NCBI GenBank assembly: GCA_950022295.1
Contig: OX465598.1
Location: forward strand, 97,316,001-97,380,000
From: Bromus sterilis
Lineage: Eukaryota > Streptophyta > Magnoliopsida > Poales > Poaceae
DNA length: 64,000 nucleotides
Direction: 5' to 3'
This document shows, piece by piece, positions 20,787-32,013 of this stretch. Positions within the stretch are counted from its first letter, which is position 1. Each line of letters begins with the position of its first letter. The translations under genes and the position numbers were made by a program. Under the pieces are notes generated by a model. It saw only the letters and a program-made list of their open reading frames with translations. It had not been told where the DNA came from and ran no database searches.

Positions 20787-22431
20787 TGATACGTCCCAAA
20801 CGTATCTATAATTTCTACTTGCTCCATGCATGTTTTGTGTGATATTGCTATGATCTAGATACACTTTCATACACTTTTTATCATATTTAGACTAACTTAT
20901 TAACTCAATGCACCCCAGTGCCAGTTCCAGTTTTCTGCTGTTTTTCTATTTCAGGTTTCCTCCATATTAAAAGTGCTCCAAAAATCGGGAAAAATCAGAT
21001 AAAAAATCAGCGCAGAAGAACCTTTCGGAATCACCTGGGTGGGGCCAGAGGGAAACCACCAGAGGGCCAGGCGCCCTGGTGGCGCACCCTAGGGCTTGGC
21101 CGCGCTAGGGGGCGCCTAGACCCTGGTGGGCCCCTGGTTGCCCCCCTTCGCCTATTTATTCTCCGTGACGGGATTCTTCCAAGAACATAACCCTTTTTTG
21201 CGATCTCGCCTTAGTTCCGCCGCCGCCGCGCTTCCAAGATCGGGAGCGCCAGCAGACCTCTTCCCGGCACCCTGCCGGAGGGAGGATTGACCTCCGGGAG
21301 CCTCTCCTCCACCATGGACGCTTCCCGGATGATCCGTGAGTAGTCTACCTTGGACCATGGGTCCGTGATCAGTAGCTATGTGATGTTCTCCTCCCCTCTT
21401 TGTTCTTCATGGATTAGACCTTGTGAGCTGCCCTACATGATCAAGGCACACATGTAATTCTTTATGTTGTTGCTATGCTGAGTTTGCTGGGATCTGATGG
21501 ATTATGAGACTATTTTCAGTTTGTGATTGAGTAATATATTTGGTTCTTATCTTTTATATTTTTGTTCTTTAGTAATTCTTGCATGTTCTCCGTTGCTGTT
21601 TATTGCTTTGGCCAAGTAGTAGGTACTGACTCCAAGAGGGAACGTTATGCTTGATTGTGGATTCATGCCCCCTGATGACTAGCTTGAGTGACGGAAACAT
21701 GAGTCTAGGGGATGTTCTGTTGCCACAAGGGGGAAAACAACAGTGCTTGTAACCGCGGTTGCAAGGATTGTTTACTTTACACAAAGTTCTTTTAATGCAG
21801 TTGTCTGTTGCTTTGGGTTTACACTTTGGGTGGGGCTCGCAACTTAATACCAGCGAGATGTTCTAGATAGATATCTCAAGGTGGATGATTAGTAGTAGAT
21901 GCAGTTGGATTTCGGTCTACTTATTTTGGCCTATCGCCCATGCTTTTGAGCCTCTTCCTTTCTTTGTAGCATAGTTAGCATTGTGGTCAATTGCCCAGCT
22001 GTGATTTGTTTACCTCGCATAGCAGTTTTATCGTCTTTTGGGAGAGAGACATTACTAGTGAACATCACAGGACCCTGGTCCATATTCTCATCACTGTTTA
22101 CAAGCTCAATTTATTTCCTGCTTTTACTTTCTAGCTGCTATCACTATTATCCTTTATCCCTTGCGTTTGATCCTTTGTAAACAACAAGGCCGGAGATATT
22201 GACAACCTCTCTGAACTTCGTTGGGAGCAAAGTTATTTGTATTGTGTGCAGGTCCAGGTCAAGGAAGCAACTTTTGTCTTAATCGGGGCCATTTTTTCCT
22301 TGCCACCTACTTATCACTTCCGGAATCCTACCGGAGACAAACCCTATCCTCTACATAGGGGAAATTTGTTGCTATCCTACATCTCACCTTCCACTTGGGG
22401 TAACCAACGAAGGGATAGAAGCCATTATCCA
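20787..22431 (+). repeat. 3' LTR of element E
   Basis: Begins TGATACGTCCCAAACGTATC and ends GATAGAAGCCATTATCCA, 1,645 bp against 1,663 bp for the 5' LTR. Confidence 0.8.
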
Positions 22432-22751
22432 CAACTAGGGCGTGTCCATATGGCTATATTAATCAGGTGTCTTAGTTTCTTTAAGTGTAATCAGTTATCT
22501 TAGTTTTTGTAAGGGTAATCAGTTATCTTAGTTTTTGTATGAAATGAACTTCGTCCTTATCATATCTATATGCACATTACTAGAAACTACTATTTCTGAG
22601 AAGGACATTTAATTAAGATAATACATAGCAAGGGTTACTTAACAACACTTGAGTTCACATCTACATAACATATAGTTGTACAAATAATACAATACTTATC
22701 AAAAAGGATTTGAGGAAAGTATTGCCTAGGATATGTGTTACAGAACGTCTT
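22432..22751. other. Intergenic sequence right of element E
   Basis: AT-rich, with a short tandem of GTAATCAGTTATCTTAGTTT (22487-22540). This is probably the 3' flank of the minus-strand gene remnant. No element is recognised. Confidence 0.4.
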
Positions 22752-23767
22752 GAATGAACAGGAAAAGGCCTTCAGTGCCTTCGTACAAATAGAGAAAAAT
22801 GTTGTCTCCCATTTTCAACTATGGACGAATTTCCATCACATAAATGATAATTGATAAATGTTGTACTCCCTCCGATCCATAAAAAGTGTCGTATATTTTG
22901 TACTAAGTTAGTAAAAACTTTGTACTAAGTGGGCGACACTTTTTATGGATCGGAGGGAGTACCACTTATGAATGATAATTGATCCATTTCTAGGGAAAAT
23001 GATGTACGTTGTCACCACCTTCTTATTCTGACTAATTGCTAGTGTTATTGGACCAGTAGAGGGGATCAATTCAGGAACAACTAAAGGTGGCAATGCCTGT
23101 TGCAACACCGATAAAAATGTAACACTGGATGAATATATATATTATGAAAGGATATATAACATAAAAGATTATGTACCATGATTTTTCCATCTATACAATT
23201 CGTTCTGTTCAAGGTATGCACGAGTGGCACACATGATGCTATCATGTCTCCTGCATGGAAACGCTTAATACGCGATTCAGTTCTTCCACCAAATTCTAAG
23301 AGAGGCTCCAAATCTTGCCAGTGAAATGTGGATTGAGGACTAATCTTCATAACTTTAAGTACACGTTCAACAAAGTCTGCATGTATATAATAATGTTTGT
23401 CAATACATATATATTTTTATTGAATAATTAATTAATTAGTAAGCCAGGACATACACATGAAAAACTTGAAAGAATACTAACTTTGATTGTTAATCCATTG
23501 ACGGATATGCTTTGGTAACTTTACATGTATGATAGCACCAGGTTGTCTTACATCCACTAACACTTCCGTGGCAGCTTTTAGCACATAACATTTAGCAAAA
23601 TTTCTCCACAAGTCTTTCTGAAAATAGCAGCGACCTTCAACATCTGTATTAAGCCGAACTTTGAACTTGTATCCATGGTTCGTCTGTACTGTAACTTTAG
23701 TTGAGTCTTCATTCAGGTATAAGGAAAACTTATGTATCAAAGGTGTTCTTGCAAAGCAAGGGATGTA
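22752..23767 (-). pseudogene. B3-domain-like host gene remnant, three exons
   Basis: On the minus strand, exon a (23482-23767) is bounded by TTTCCTGCAG| and CAAA|GTTAGT, exon b (23177-23376) by TACATGCAG| and ATCATG|GTACAT, and exon c starts at 23096 after TTGCAACAG|. Exon lengths keep one frame across both introns (phase 1, then 0), which random sequence would rarely do. Exon a reads like a plant B3 DNA-binding domain (YIPCFARTPLIHKF, then GYKFKVRL, then GRCYFQKDLWRNFAKCYVL). A further B3-like GD-containing strand (KMGDNIFLYLYEG) lies past the MITE at about 22755-22800. B3 proteins of the REM type are nuclear transcription factors; this assignment is by pattern only. Upstream exons are separated by element D. 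The MITE in exon c supplies a premature stop at 22908. Confidence 0.55.
22866..22959. mobile_element. Stowaway MITE, 94 bp
   Basis: Near-perfect inverted termini CTCCCTCCGATCCATAAAAA and TTTTTATGGATCGGAGGGAG, flanked by TA (22864-22865 and 22960-22961). It is inserted in exon c of the B3-like remnant. An imperfect ATCAATTATCATT repeat lies on the two sides. Confidence 0.92.
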
Positions 23768-23807
23768 CTGCAGGAAATATATAATAGGGATGAGCAACTG
23801 GTGACCC

Positions 23808-25181
23808 TGATACGTCTCAAACGTATCTACTTTTCCAAACACTTTTGCTATTGTTTTGGCTTCATTCTTGCATGATTTGGACGAAACTAACCCAGACTGA
23901 CGTTGTTTTCAGCAGAGCTGCCAGTTATGTTTTATATTGTGCAGGTTTCTGGATATTTAGGTACGCTGGAAAAATCCACAAAAATCAAATAAAAATAAGC
24001 GTTCCCGAAGCTTCGACGATGCCAAAGGGGGCCACAGAGCAGCCAGGGGGCACCCAGAAGGGTGTGTGGCGCGGCCCAGCCCCTGGTCGCGCCACCTGCC
24101 CTCCTGGGTGGGTCCCACACCCCCTGGTGCCCTACCTTGGCCCTATTTATTCCCTCGGCGAGGAAACTCCAGAAAAAAGTCGCTTTTCCAATCTACGTCG
24201 CGGAGCCGTCGCCACCCTCTGTTCTTCTCCGGGAAAGCTAATCTGGAGGCTGCTTTGGCCTCCGATGAGGGAAAACATCGCCATCGTCATCATGATCGCC
24301 TCTCCATCACCCCTCCATGACTTCTCCTCTCATGTGTGAGTAATTCCCTGCTGTAGGCAAAGGGGATGGTAGGGATTGGATGAGTTAGATCATGTAATAG
24401 TTTATCAGATTGTTTGGGGCATGTTGCCTATCATCTACTTGGTGTTTATCATCTCTGTTACAACTTGTTGCTCTTAATGCTTGTCACTTTGGGCCCGAGT
24501 GCGATGATTTCAGATCTGATCACCCTTTGTTTTCTTGAGTTTGTTGGTGTTCTTGGTCCTATCTATGAGTTGTATGCACCTACTATAGTCCGGAACCGGC
24601 GATCCCAATGGTGACAGCTTGGGACACCAATGGGGATGGACTATAATTTGAGGATTTCGTGTATCCATGAAGTGTTAATGCTTTGTTCCGGTGCTCTTTG
24701 ACAGGAGTACCTTAATCTCCCTAAGTTCCTTTTGGCCCCGTTCTTAGCTGGAGGGTAGGACAAAAGATGTTGTGCAAAGTTCTTATTGCAAGCACGTACA
24801 ACTACCTTGGGATACATGCCTGATGTTTGATATTTTCCTAGATGATCCTTTCTTTTCTGTGAGCCTTGCCCGTGTTAGAATCTATTACATGTTTGATCTC
24901 ATACAAGCAGCACCCAAGCATCCATCTCCCTAGCCTACAGTGTGTCAATCCTGATGGTTACTAGTTGTTTTACTTTTGCTGTTTCATCACCACTACCACT
25001 TCCATACTACCGTTGCTACTAATACCTTTGTGCAAGCAAGTGTTTATTTCAGGTGCGGTTGAATTAACAACTCAATTGTCAAAGCCTGTATGTATTCTTT
25101 GGCTCCCCAAGTGTCGAATCAATAAATTGGGTTATCTTGCCCGCGAAGACTATCTCGATCCCCTACAGTTGAGGGTTATCA
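23808..25181 (+). repeat. 5' LTR of element D, 1,374 bp
   Basis: Begins TGATACGTCTCAAACGTATC and ends AGTTGAGGGTTATCA, just before the primer-site motif TCTGACGCCGTTGCCGAGG (25192-25210). A CTATTTATT TATA-like box lies near 24143. A GC hairpin (TGGCGCGGCC...GGTCGCGCCA) lies at 24067-24094. Confidence 0.82.
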
Positions 25182-25268
25182 AGTACTGTTTTCTGACGCC
25201 GTTGCCGAGGAGCATAGCTTTATTTACAGATCTACTTGAAGTATCCTACCTGCTGCATGTTATCCGCT

Positions 25269-27846
25269 ATGGGTAAGAAAGGAGATCCCAAGGTTCCGAT
25301 TTTGCCATCCCGTACAAGACAAGGTACCACTCTTAGCACTAGTGCTAAACTTGATTCACCTTCAGTTATGAGTAAGTTTGATTCACCTCAGTTACTTGCT
25401 ACTTCTGCTGGGTCTGGCAATATGTCAGACCCCTTTGATGATGCTTCTACTACCTTTGAGACTACTGGTTCACTTGGTTCTTTTATTGAAGAACAGATTG
25501 CTGCTGCTTCCCGATTCTCAGGAGTTGAAATTCCTGTTACCAAAACCCCTATTGGAAAAACTCATGATTTTACTAGCTGTAAGGAGAAACTCCTTGAGGA
25601 CGATTATATTATACTTGATGATGATTTATGCAGGGAGCTTAATGAATGTGCTGATTCCGACCCTGCCGCTATAAAGAAGTTGCTTGCAAACCACTCCTTG
25701 AAGAACAAGTTTACTCCCGATCCTACTTTTTCGATGTATCCTATATGCATCACTGATCCTGATTATGATTTCTCTATTGACCTTTCACTTATATCCACAG
25801 TTGAAGCTGATCCCTTTTATGGCAGAGAAAATGATGATGCTATCGAGCACCTGACCAAACTCACTGAGTTGGGTAGCTTTTTACCACTGATGAAAGGATC
25901 TGGAACTTTTATGTGACTAAGCTTCTTCCTTTTTCTTTGAAAGGAGATGCTAGAGCGTGGTATGATGCACTACCATGTGGTGCCATTCAAAGTCCTCAAG
26001 ATATGGCCATATCTTTCGTTGATAAGTATTTTCCTGCTATGAAACATGCTGCTTTACAAAGAATTTATAACTTTAAACAGTTGCAGGATGAGCATATCCC
26101 TAAATCTTGGGGGAGGTTTTGTAGTTTGCTCAAGGCTAGACCGGGACATGAGATCCCTAAGAATGAATTACTTGATATATTTTATGCTGGTCTAACCGAT
26201 GAATCTAGATCCTATCTAGATAGTTGTGCTGGTTGTGTTTTCAGGGAAAGAACACCGGACGATGTGGAAGAATTGATGGGCAAGATTGCCAAGAACCACG
26301 AATATTGGTCCGTCCCTAAACCACCTCCACCACTAAAGAAGAGGGGCATGCTTGTCCTAAGCCCCGAAGATATGCAAGAAGCAAAGAAGTCTATAAAAGA
26401 TAAAGGCATTAAAGCTAAAGACGTGAAGAATCTACCTCCAATTGAAAAGTTGTGTGAGCCTACCACTCACCAACCTATGGTAGAGGACACTCTCTTTTAG
26501 ATTTCAATGCAAGTGACATCCCTAAAGGTAAGCCTCCTGACCAATGTTTATATGAGCTTGATAATTTTATTATGAAGCAAAGTCACTTCAATGAGAAGAT
26601 ACAAGGTCGGTTGCATGATAATACTCTTGCTATCAAAAGTTTGCTTTATGTTCTAGGAAGAACAGTTAATGATGTTAAATGTCTTGTTAAGCATTTTCAT
26701 ATGGTTCAAACTCAGCTTGAACAAATTTCTAATGTGCAAAAAGATTTTCTTGCTAACAATGCCAAACAAGACAATTTACAGGCCTATGGTATAAAGACCC
26801 GGGGTGGAACACACACCCAGGACCCTCTCTATCCAGAGGGGCATCCGAAGAGGATCAAGCAAGATTCTCAAGTGCGGGAAGAAGAGATTGTTAGCTCTCC
26901 AAAGAAGAAGAAGAAGAAAAAGAAACACAAGGAAGCTGACAATTCCAATGATCCTGTAGAAGAAGAAGAACATGCTGTTGATCCAAACAACACATCTACC
27001 TCCGATGCTGAGACTGAAGACGGTGCTGAACCTGAAAAAGATGCTGAAAAGAATGACCCACCTGAGGTTCGAGAAGAAGAAGCACCTGATAAGCGCAAGA
27101 AGTACACTAGAGAAGACATCGCAAGAAGACATGGGAAGGAACAAGAACCATGGGTACAGAAATCCATGCCCTTTCCAGGTAAGTCTGTCAAAACCAAAGA
27201 AGAAGAGCACTACAACAAGTTTTGTGAGTGGATGAAACCACTTTTTCTTCAGATTCCTTTGACTGATGCTATTAAGTTACCTCCTTACTCCAAATATATG
27301 AAAGATATTGTTACTAATAAAATAAAAGTTCCTAATGAGGCAATATCTACTATGCTTGCTAACTACTCTTTCAGTGGCAAGATTCCTGAGAAGCTCGGTG
27401 ATCCAGGTATACCCACCATTCCTTGCTCCATAAAGAATAATTATGTTAGAACTTCTTTATGTGATCTTGGTGCAGGAGTGAGTGTTGTGCCCTTTTCTCT
27501 CTACAAAAGACTTTGTTTAGAGAAACTAATTCCTACAGATATTTCCCTTCAGATGGCTGACAAGTCAACGGCCGTCCCGAACGGTATGTGTGAGGATGTT
27601 CCTGTTGAAGTTGCCAATTTCTTAATACTTACTGACTTTGTTGTGCTTGACAAGCCCGAGGATGGGAGCATGTCCATTATTCTTGGTAGACCTTTTCTTA
27701 ACACCGCAGGTGCCATTAGTGATTGCAATAAATGGAAGGTTACCTTCAACGTTAATGACAAAGAACACACGGTGTATTTTCCAAAGAAGATCGACAAAAG
27801 GCATGGCCTTAACTCCATTGAGAATATCGAGACCATGAAGATTTGA
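25269..27846 (+). pseudogene. Element D gag-protease, two frameshifts
   Basis: Capsid precursor and retropepsin. The start is the ATG at 25269 (MGKKGDPKV). The gag core carries LLPFSLKGDARAWYDALP near 25920, as in Athila-type gag. The protease is at about 27250-27800, with the catalytic loop as DLGAG in CDLGAGVSVVPFSLYKRL and the flap/second half ending in IILGRPFLNTAGA. No CCHC knuckle is visible between them; instead there is a Lys-rich stretch (KKKKKKKKHKE) and an acidic linker. Frames change near 25870 and near 26495 (the latter in a CTCTTTTA run). The usual protease loop has Ser where this copy has Gly (DLGAS versus DLGAG). The ORF ends at TGA 27844-27846, with non-coding DNA, not RT, after it. 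Confidence 0.82.
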
Positions 27847-28275
27847 GAATGGGATTGTCCACTACATGTATACCACAAATACAAAACAATTATGGTGGGG
27901 ACAATGTCCATCAAAGTGAGAATGCAATGATCACTTCATAAGAGGCGAGACTTTCTGCTCTATATATCACCGGTTTGTTGGTAAGACTTGATCAACCTTG
28001 CTAACTAGCATGTTTTATATAGGTAAAAAGCTGAGCTTGTTATGTTTTCATTTCCTGTAGCTTTTATTCTCCTTGCTTTAACTAAGTTTTTGTGTTTAAA
28101 GCTTCACTTGTTCTAACTTTTGCCCCAAGTTCATGAAAGTTTTTGTAGCTTTTTGAACTTTGAAAAATTCTCCACAGTGAAGTTGTCCGGAAAATTCCAG
28201 AAAATTCAAGATAAAAATTTACAGGTAAAAAGCCATCGGGGGACACCCGAGGCTAACCAGGGGGTCCACACCTGG
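27847..28275 (+). other. Element D non-coding segment after protease
   Basis: T-rich and AT-rich sequence without RT-like codons, ending in the CCTGG target site (28271-28275) of element C. It continues at 59787. Confidence 0.6.
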
Positions 28276-29255
28276 TGATAAGGGGTGGCCCGATCTTATC
28301 AGTAAGCGTACGGTGAATATGAGGGCGATGATAGATAACTTTTATGTAGCTGATGAACTCTCCTCGCTAGATCCCTGTTGCCAATGCGACATCTCTCTAC
28401 CCTTTGGATATTCACAACTTCACACACTTGCGCAACGTAGCCATCGACCACGAGACGGTAATTTTCAATCTACTAATTCTCAGTGGAACAACAGATCACA
28501 CAGAACTTGCAGTAGTAACACTTCAGATCGATACGCATTGAAGTATATGATTCAAGATGAATGCCTGGAGCAATTCTCCAGAACTAGGGTTTATCTAAAC
28601 GTGGTCTAACCCTAAAACTCGTAGGGGGTCCTATATTTGTAAGCTAAGGTGTCCAAACAGGGATACATGGGCCGCAACCCTTAATTCTGCGCGCAGGCAT
28701 CGTGCAGGTCGGACAGTCCGTCCTGAAACTCGGACGGTCCGACCTGTTACTCGGACGGTCCGACCTATGCAGTAAATACCGCAGATGTCTATCGTCGTAA
28801 GTTGGACGGTCCAACTTGATACTCGGACGGTCCGGGCTGGGGTCGGACGGTCCTACTTGAAGTCCAGACGGTCCGGCTTGGCCAGTAATTCCACTGATCT
28901 TCGGAGGCATATTTCGGATGGTCCGTCTTGCTGCTCGGACCTCCGACTTGGAGCCCGGACGGTCCGACTTGCACTTCGGACGTCCGACTCCTTGAGCTGG
29001 CTGTCCTTTCTCTCTGTCTTCTCTCGGCTCTTCTCCTCGTGCACTTGTCCTTGTCCTACGTCCTCTTCTTGGATGACTCCGTGGTACCTGATAACACACA
29101 TATACAAGGACTTAGGTAGTATAAAATTATCATTAGATAAAACATCAGATTCTAATAAGATCGAATTCACCTTGTTATATTTATCAACGAGGCTCAATAT
29201 TTCCTTCCATCTCAAATAGTCAGAAATAGTATTATCCATGAATGGGTCCTCATCA
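28276..29255 (-). repeat. Element C LTR1 (3' LTR), 980 bp
   Basis: On the minus strand it starts TGATGAGGACCCATTCATGG and ends CCACCCCTTATCA. It is preceded on that strand by the purine tract AAGAAAGGGAGGA, which fixes the orientation. It is 20 bp shorter than LTR2 and LTR3, mainly because one palindrome unit is missing. Confidence 0.82.
28703..28990. repeat. Palindrome array in LTR1
   Basis: About nine imperfect copies of a CGGAC-G-GTCCG hairpin word spaced about 20-35 bp apart, for example CTCGGACGGTCCGACC near 28735-28750. The copies are degenerate at CpG sites. Confidence 0.8.
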
Positions 29256-29607
29256 TCCTCCCTTTCTTCAAGAAAAGCCATCCACAGCTTTGGGTATGCT
29301 AAAAGTGGGAGAAACAAAAAGAACAACGTGTGCGCAAAATATATGTATATGTAACCCGTGGTATCAGTGTTTGGAAACACAATGAGTATTCACAAATGAC
29401 AATGTGCGAACATGTAACACATGTTGTCAGCAGGAAACAATGACCATGGCAGCAAACAACAATCATAATTGCAGATATAAGTGAAGTTCCTATAGTCAAG
29501 ATCACAAAGAAAAACACATATGTAAATATTCTTATTGTTTAGTATCAACTCTAGTGTGCTCACAGAAGATCTATGATCAATTTTTATGGTAGCCAAATCA
29601 ATACAAC

Positions 29608-31069
29608 TCAGAAAATGCAAATCATGAGGAAGTTGATACCATGCTTCAACTGCCCTACTCTGGTATGTATAAAAAGTAGATGACCAAGCAGTAGTGCAAT
29701 ATGTTGTATGTTTAGTACTATACCCATTATGTAAGATGCGTGGTACAGACAACACAAATATAACCAATCACATCCAAATCTAGGAAAAGAGCCAACCAAC
29801 ATAGGTACATTTGCTGGTTGCACAGTATCAACTAGAACCGAAAGTATGTCCATACTACCTTGAACATGAGCTACTGTCCCAAAGCAAGCAGAAATTGACA
29901 CATTGCATATAGGGTTGAAATCTGCAAGTTTCAATTCAGAAATTCTATCACAAGTAATGCATATGTGATGCACCATAAAATTATCACTCATGCTATATTC
30001 ACCAATGAAATTGAAAGTGGAACAATAGGCATAGGTGCTAGAATTGAGATAAGAAATTTCAGAAACCTTCTTCATAGCACAACTCAAACTAATAGATTCA
30101 TTGAGCATGACGAAATACAAAATATTATCAGGTGGAATACGAGGAAGCACTTCCTTATGTGTAATCAGTACTACATGCTTAAAATTTAGATTTTGCAAAG
30201 CATGACACAGTGCTGAAATTTCTGTGCTTGTCAAGTCACAAGAATCAACCAGTAAAGGAATGGACTCACCAAAAGCCTCATTGGCTGGCTGCAGCTCCAA
30301 ATCAGTACCATTATCAATTTCATCCTTCTCAGATGGAGTAGGTACTGGAATATCTTTCTCAAGGGGTGATGCAGGTTGTACTACATGTTGCTCCCTTTCT
30401 TCAAAAGTAACCTGCATATCAGAAGAAACCACACTAGGAGCAGAGAGGATTACGTCAGTGCAGGCAACACATGTCTCAGAAACTTCTAGTCCCAAGTTTG
30501 TGGTAACAGTCAAATTTTTATGTGTAACTGGCACATGCATAGTTTGAAACACAGGAGCACATAGGTGTTGACGCATAACTTCCTGAAATTCCCTAAGGTG
30601 CGTATGGGATAACCAAGTTGTCTTATTATTCCAAGTGAAATAGGGATCAGGCTGATGACTATCAAAAACAACTTGAAACCGATCACACCAAGGTTTTCCC
30701 AACAAAAGGTGACAACAATTAAGTGCTCTAGGAATGACATCACAATGGATGCTAACAGTATAGCCATAAATTGTGATAGGAACATAAGCTACATGAGTAA
30801 TTGGAAAAGACTCGTCATCATAAGCAGCTAATGTATATGTCAATTTTTTTTGGATATGTCAACAATCGCAGCTCGTGAACAACCTTAATACTGACCAGGT
30901 TTATTAAAGAATAATCATCAAGAATCATTGCAGCAGGTCGATCGTCGATGTCTGCAGTAAAGTGAAACAAACCCGAGTCAGGATACACACCAAGATCTTC
31001 CTCCTCCCAAAATGCATCACTGCACATAAACCAGAATGGTAATGGCTTCTCCTTGGTAGTATTCACCAT
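29608..31069 (-). pseudogene. Element C ORF: divergent retropepsin-like protein of unknown family
   Basis: On the minus strand, an ATG at 31069 opens about 75 codons, and a second frame continues to 29608. The frames join at an eight-base T-run (30841-30848, plus strand). The N-terminal part matches the layout of a Ty3-like retropepsin: MILDDYSLINLVS stands where the usual catalytic loop is I-D-G-G-S-x-N-N, and CDVIPRALNCCHLLLGKPW matches the C-D-V-V-P...L-L-L-G-R-P-W half. The glycines of the catalytic loop are replaced (DDYS), so activity is doubtful. About 300 residues follow without a recognised domain. No RT, RNase H or integrase follows. It probably descends from a protease-plus-spacer part of a Ty3 polyprotein. 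Confidence 0.55.
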
Positions 31070-31089
31070 TGTTAGTACATAAAAAGCAC

Positions 31090-31974
31090 AATATATGTAT
31101 TTGGTGTACTCTCACAATTCACTTAAAACTGACAAGAAAAGGTGAATCTTACCGTTCCAAAGTGAATAGCAATGCGTACCCGTTCGGATGGAGGACTAGT
31201 GCACGGATGTGATGAAGTGAATACCCGGGTATAAGAAACCGGCACACGACAAAATAGGATTATGCAGTGGAGCTATAGGTATGGAGCCCTATCTACACCA
31301 ATTCACAAATCCTAGTGTTGATTGTATGCCAAGAAGTTCTACGGGAACACACACGGTGGAGAACAACTGGGCAAAAGCAACTATGAAATTGAGCGCACAA
31401 TATGTGTGGCGGAGTAATGCTCGTGTTGCCATTGCACAAGAGAGAAATTCTAGCAAAAGCTCAAAGTGTATGGGCACAAGATTGCTCAATCTACTAGTGC
31501 TACGAACGTGGTAGAAAAAGGAACTCAAGGCCGCACAAAATATGTAATCAACTTTGCCTTTTCTGTCTCTTTTTGCTAGGCTTTTTTCTCAACTCTTTCC
31601 TTTTTGTTTGATTCTTTTTCTCTTTTCTCGTTCTCTTTTTTTTTGAATTTTCTGACTCAACGTGAAGTAAACATCAGCCTAACTCAACTTTTCACAAACC
31701 ACTTGATGCACTTCAAAACCTATATGAGCAGCCCGTAGAGCAAAGATATGCTAGTCTCCATAGGAAAGTGCTACACAAAAGAAAGGCTAACTATGGCTAT
31801 GAAACGGAGACACAATCTAAGGGATAAAAGACAATGAAACAAACTGACTCGACACAAACCAATCTAACACGACTAACACACTCCTACTTGTGAGACACAA
31901 TTATAGGAAAACTAAGACTCGATCAAAAATAGGTTACGAAAACTGGACGACGATCAACAACTAAAACTTGGAAA
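31090..31974 (-). other. Element C leader region
   Basis: Non-coding sequence between the C ORF and the element B insertion. It contains a T-rich block (31560-31660) and no recognised motif. The rest of the leader is at 57642-57775, with the primer site. Confidence 0.5.
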
Positions 31975-32013
31975 AGATGTGAAATTGCAATATATCGACC
32001 AGAGGGGGGGGGG

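Larger units (their letters stand above)
15289..22431 (+). mobile_element. Element E: non-autonomous Athila-like Ty3/gypsy element, 7.1 kb
   Basis: It has two LTRs (15289-16951 and 20787-22431), a conserved primer-site-like motif TCTGGCGCCGTTGCCGGGG at 16974, a partial gag ORF (17160-17954) and a purine tract before the 3' LTR. About 2.8 kb between gag and the 3' LTR has no pol-like sequence: no protease, RT or integrase motif is visible. The LTRs differ at roughly 8-9% of sites in the first 560 bp by my count, so it is old. The flanking pentamers (CCACC and CAACT) do not match, so the ends were rearranged or mutated. The family is similar to Triticeae Sabrina/WHAM-type elements; the exact name is not secure. 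Confidence 0.8.

Noticed and set aside
15284..22436. Target duplication for element E
   Set aside because: The flanking pentamers CCACC and CAACT do not match, so no duplication is claimed.
26776..27210. Long minus-strand frames opposite element D gag-protease
   Set aside because: They are complementary shadows of the Lys/Glu-rich codons of the real plus-strand frame.
28785..29380. Open frames on both strands across the palindrome arrays, with repeated GPSGL/SDRP-like peptides
   Set aside because: They follow from the CGGACGGTCCG repeats, occur in several frames and in all LTR copies, and have no start or domain support, so they are not called as genes.
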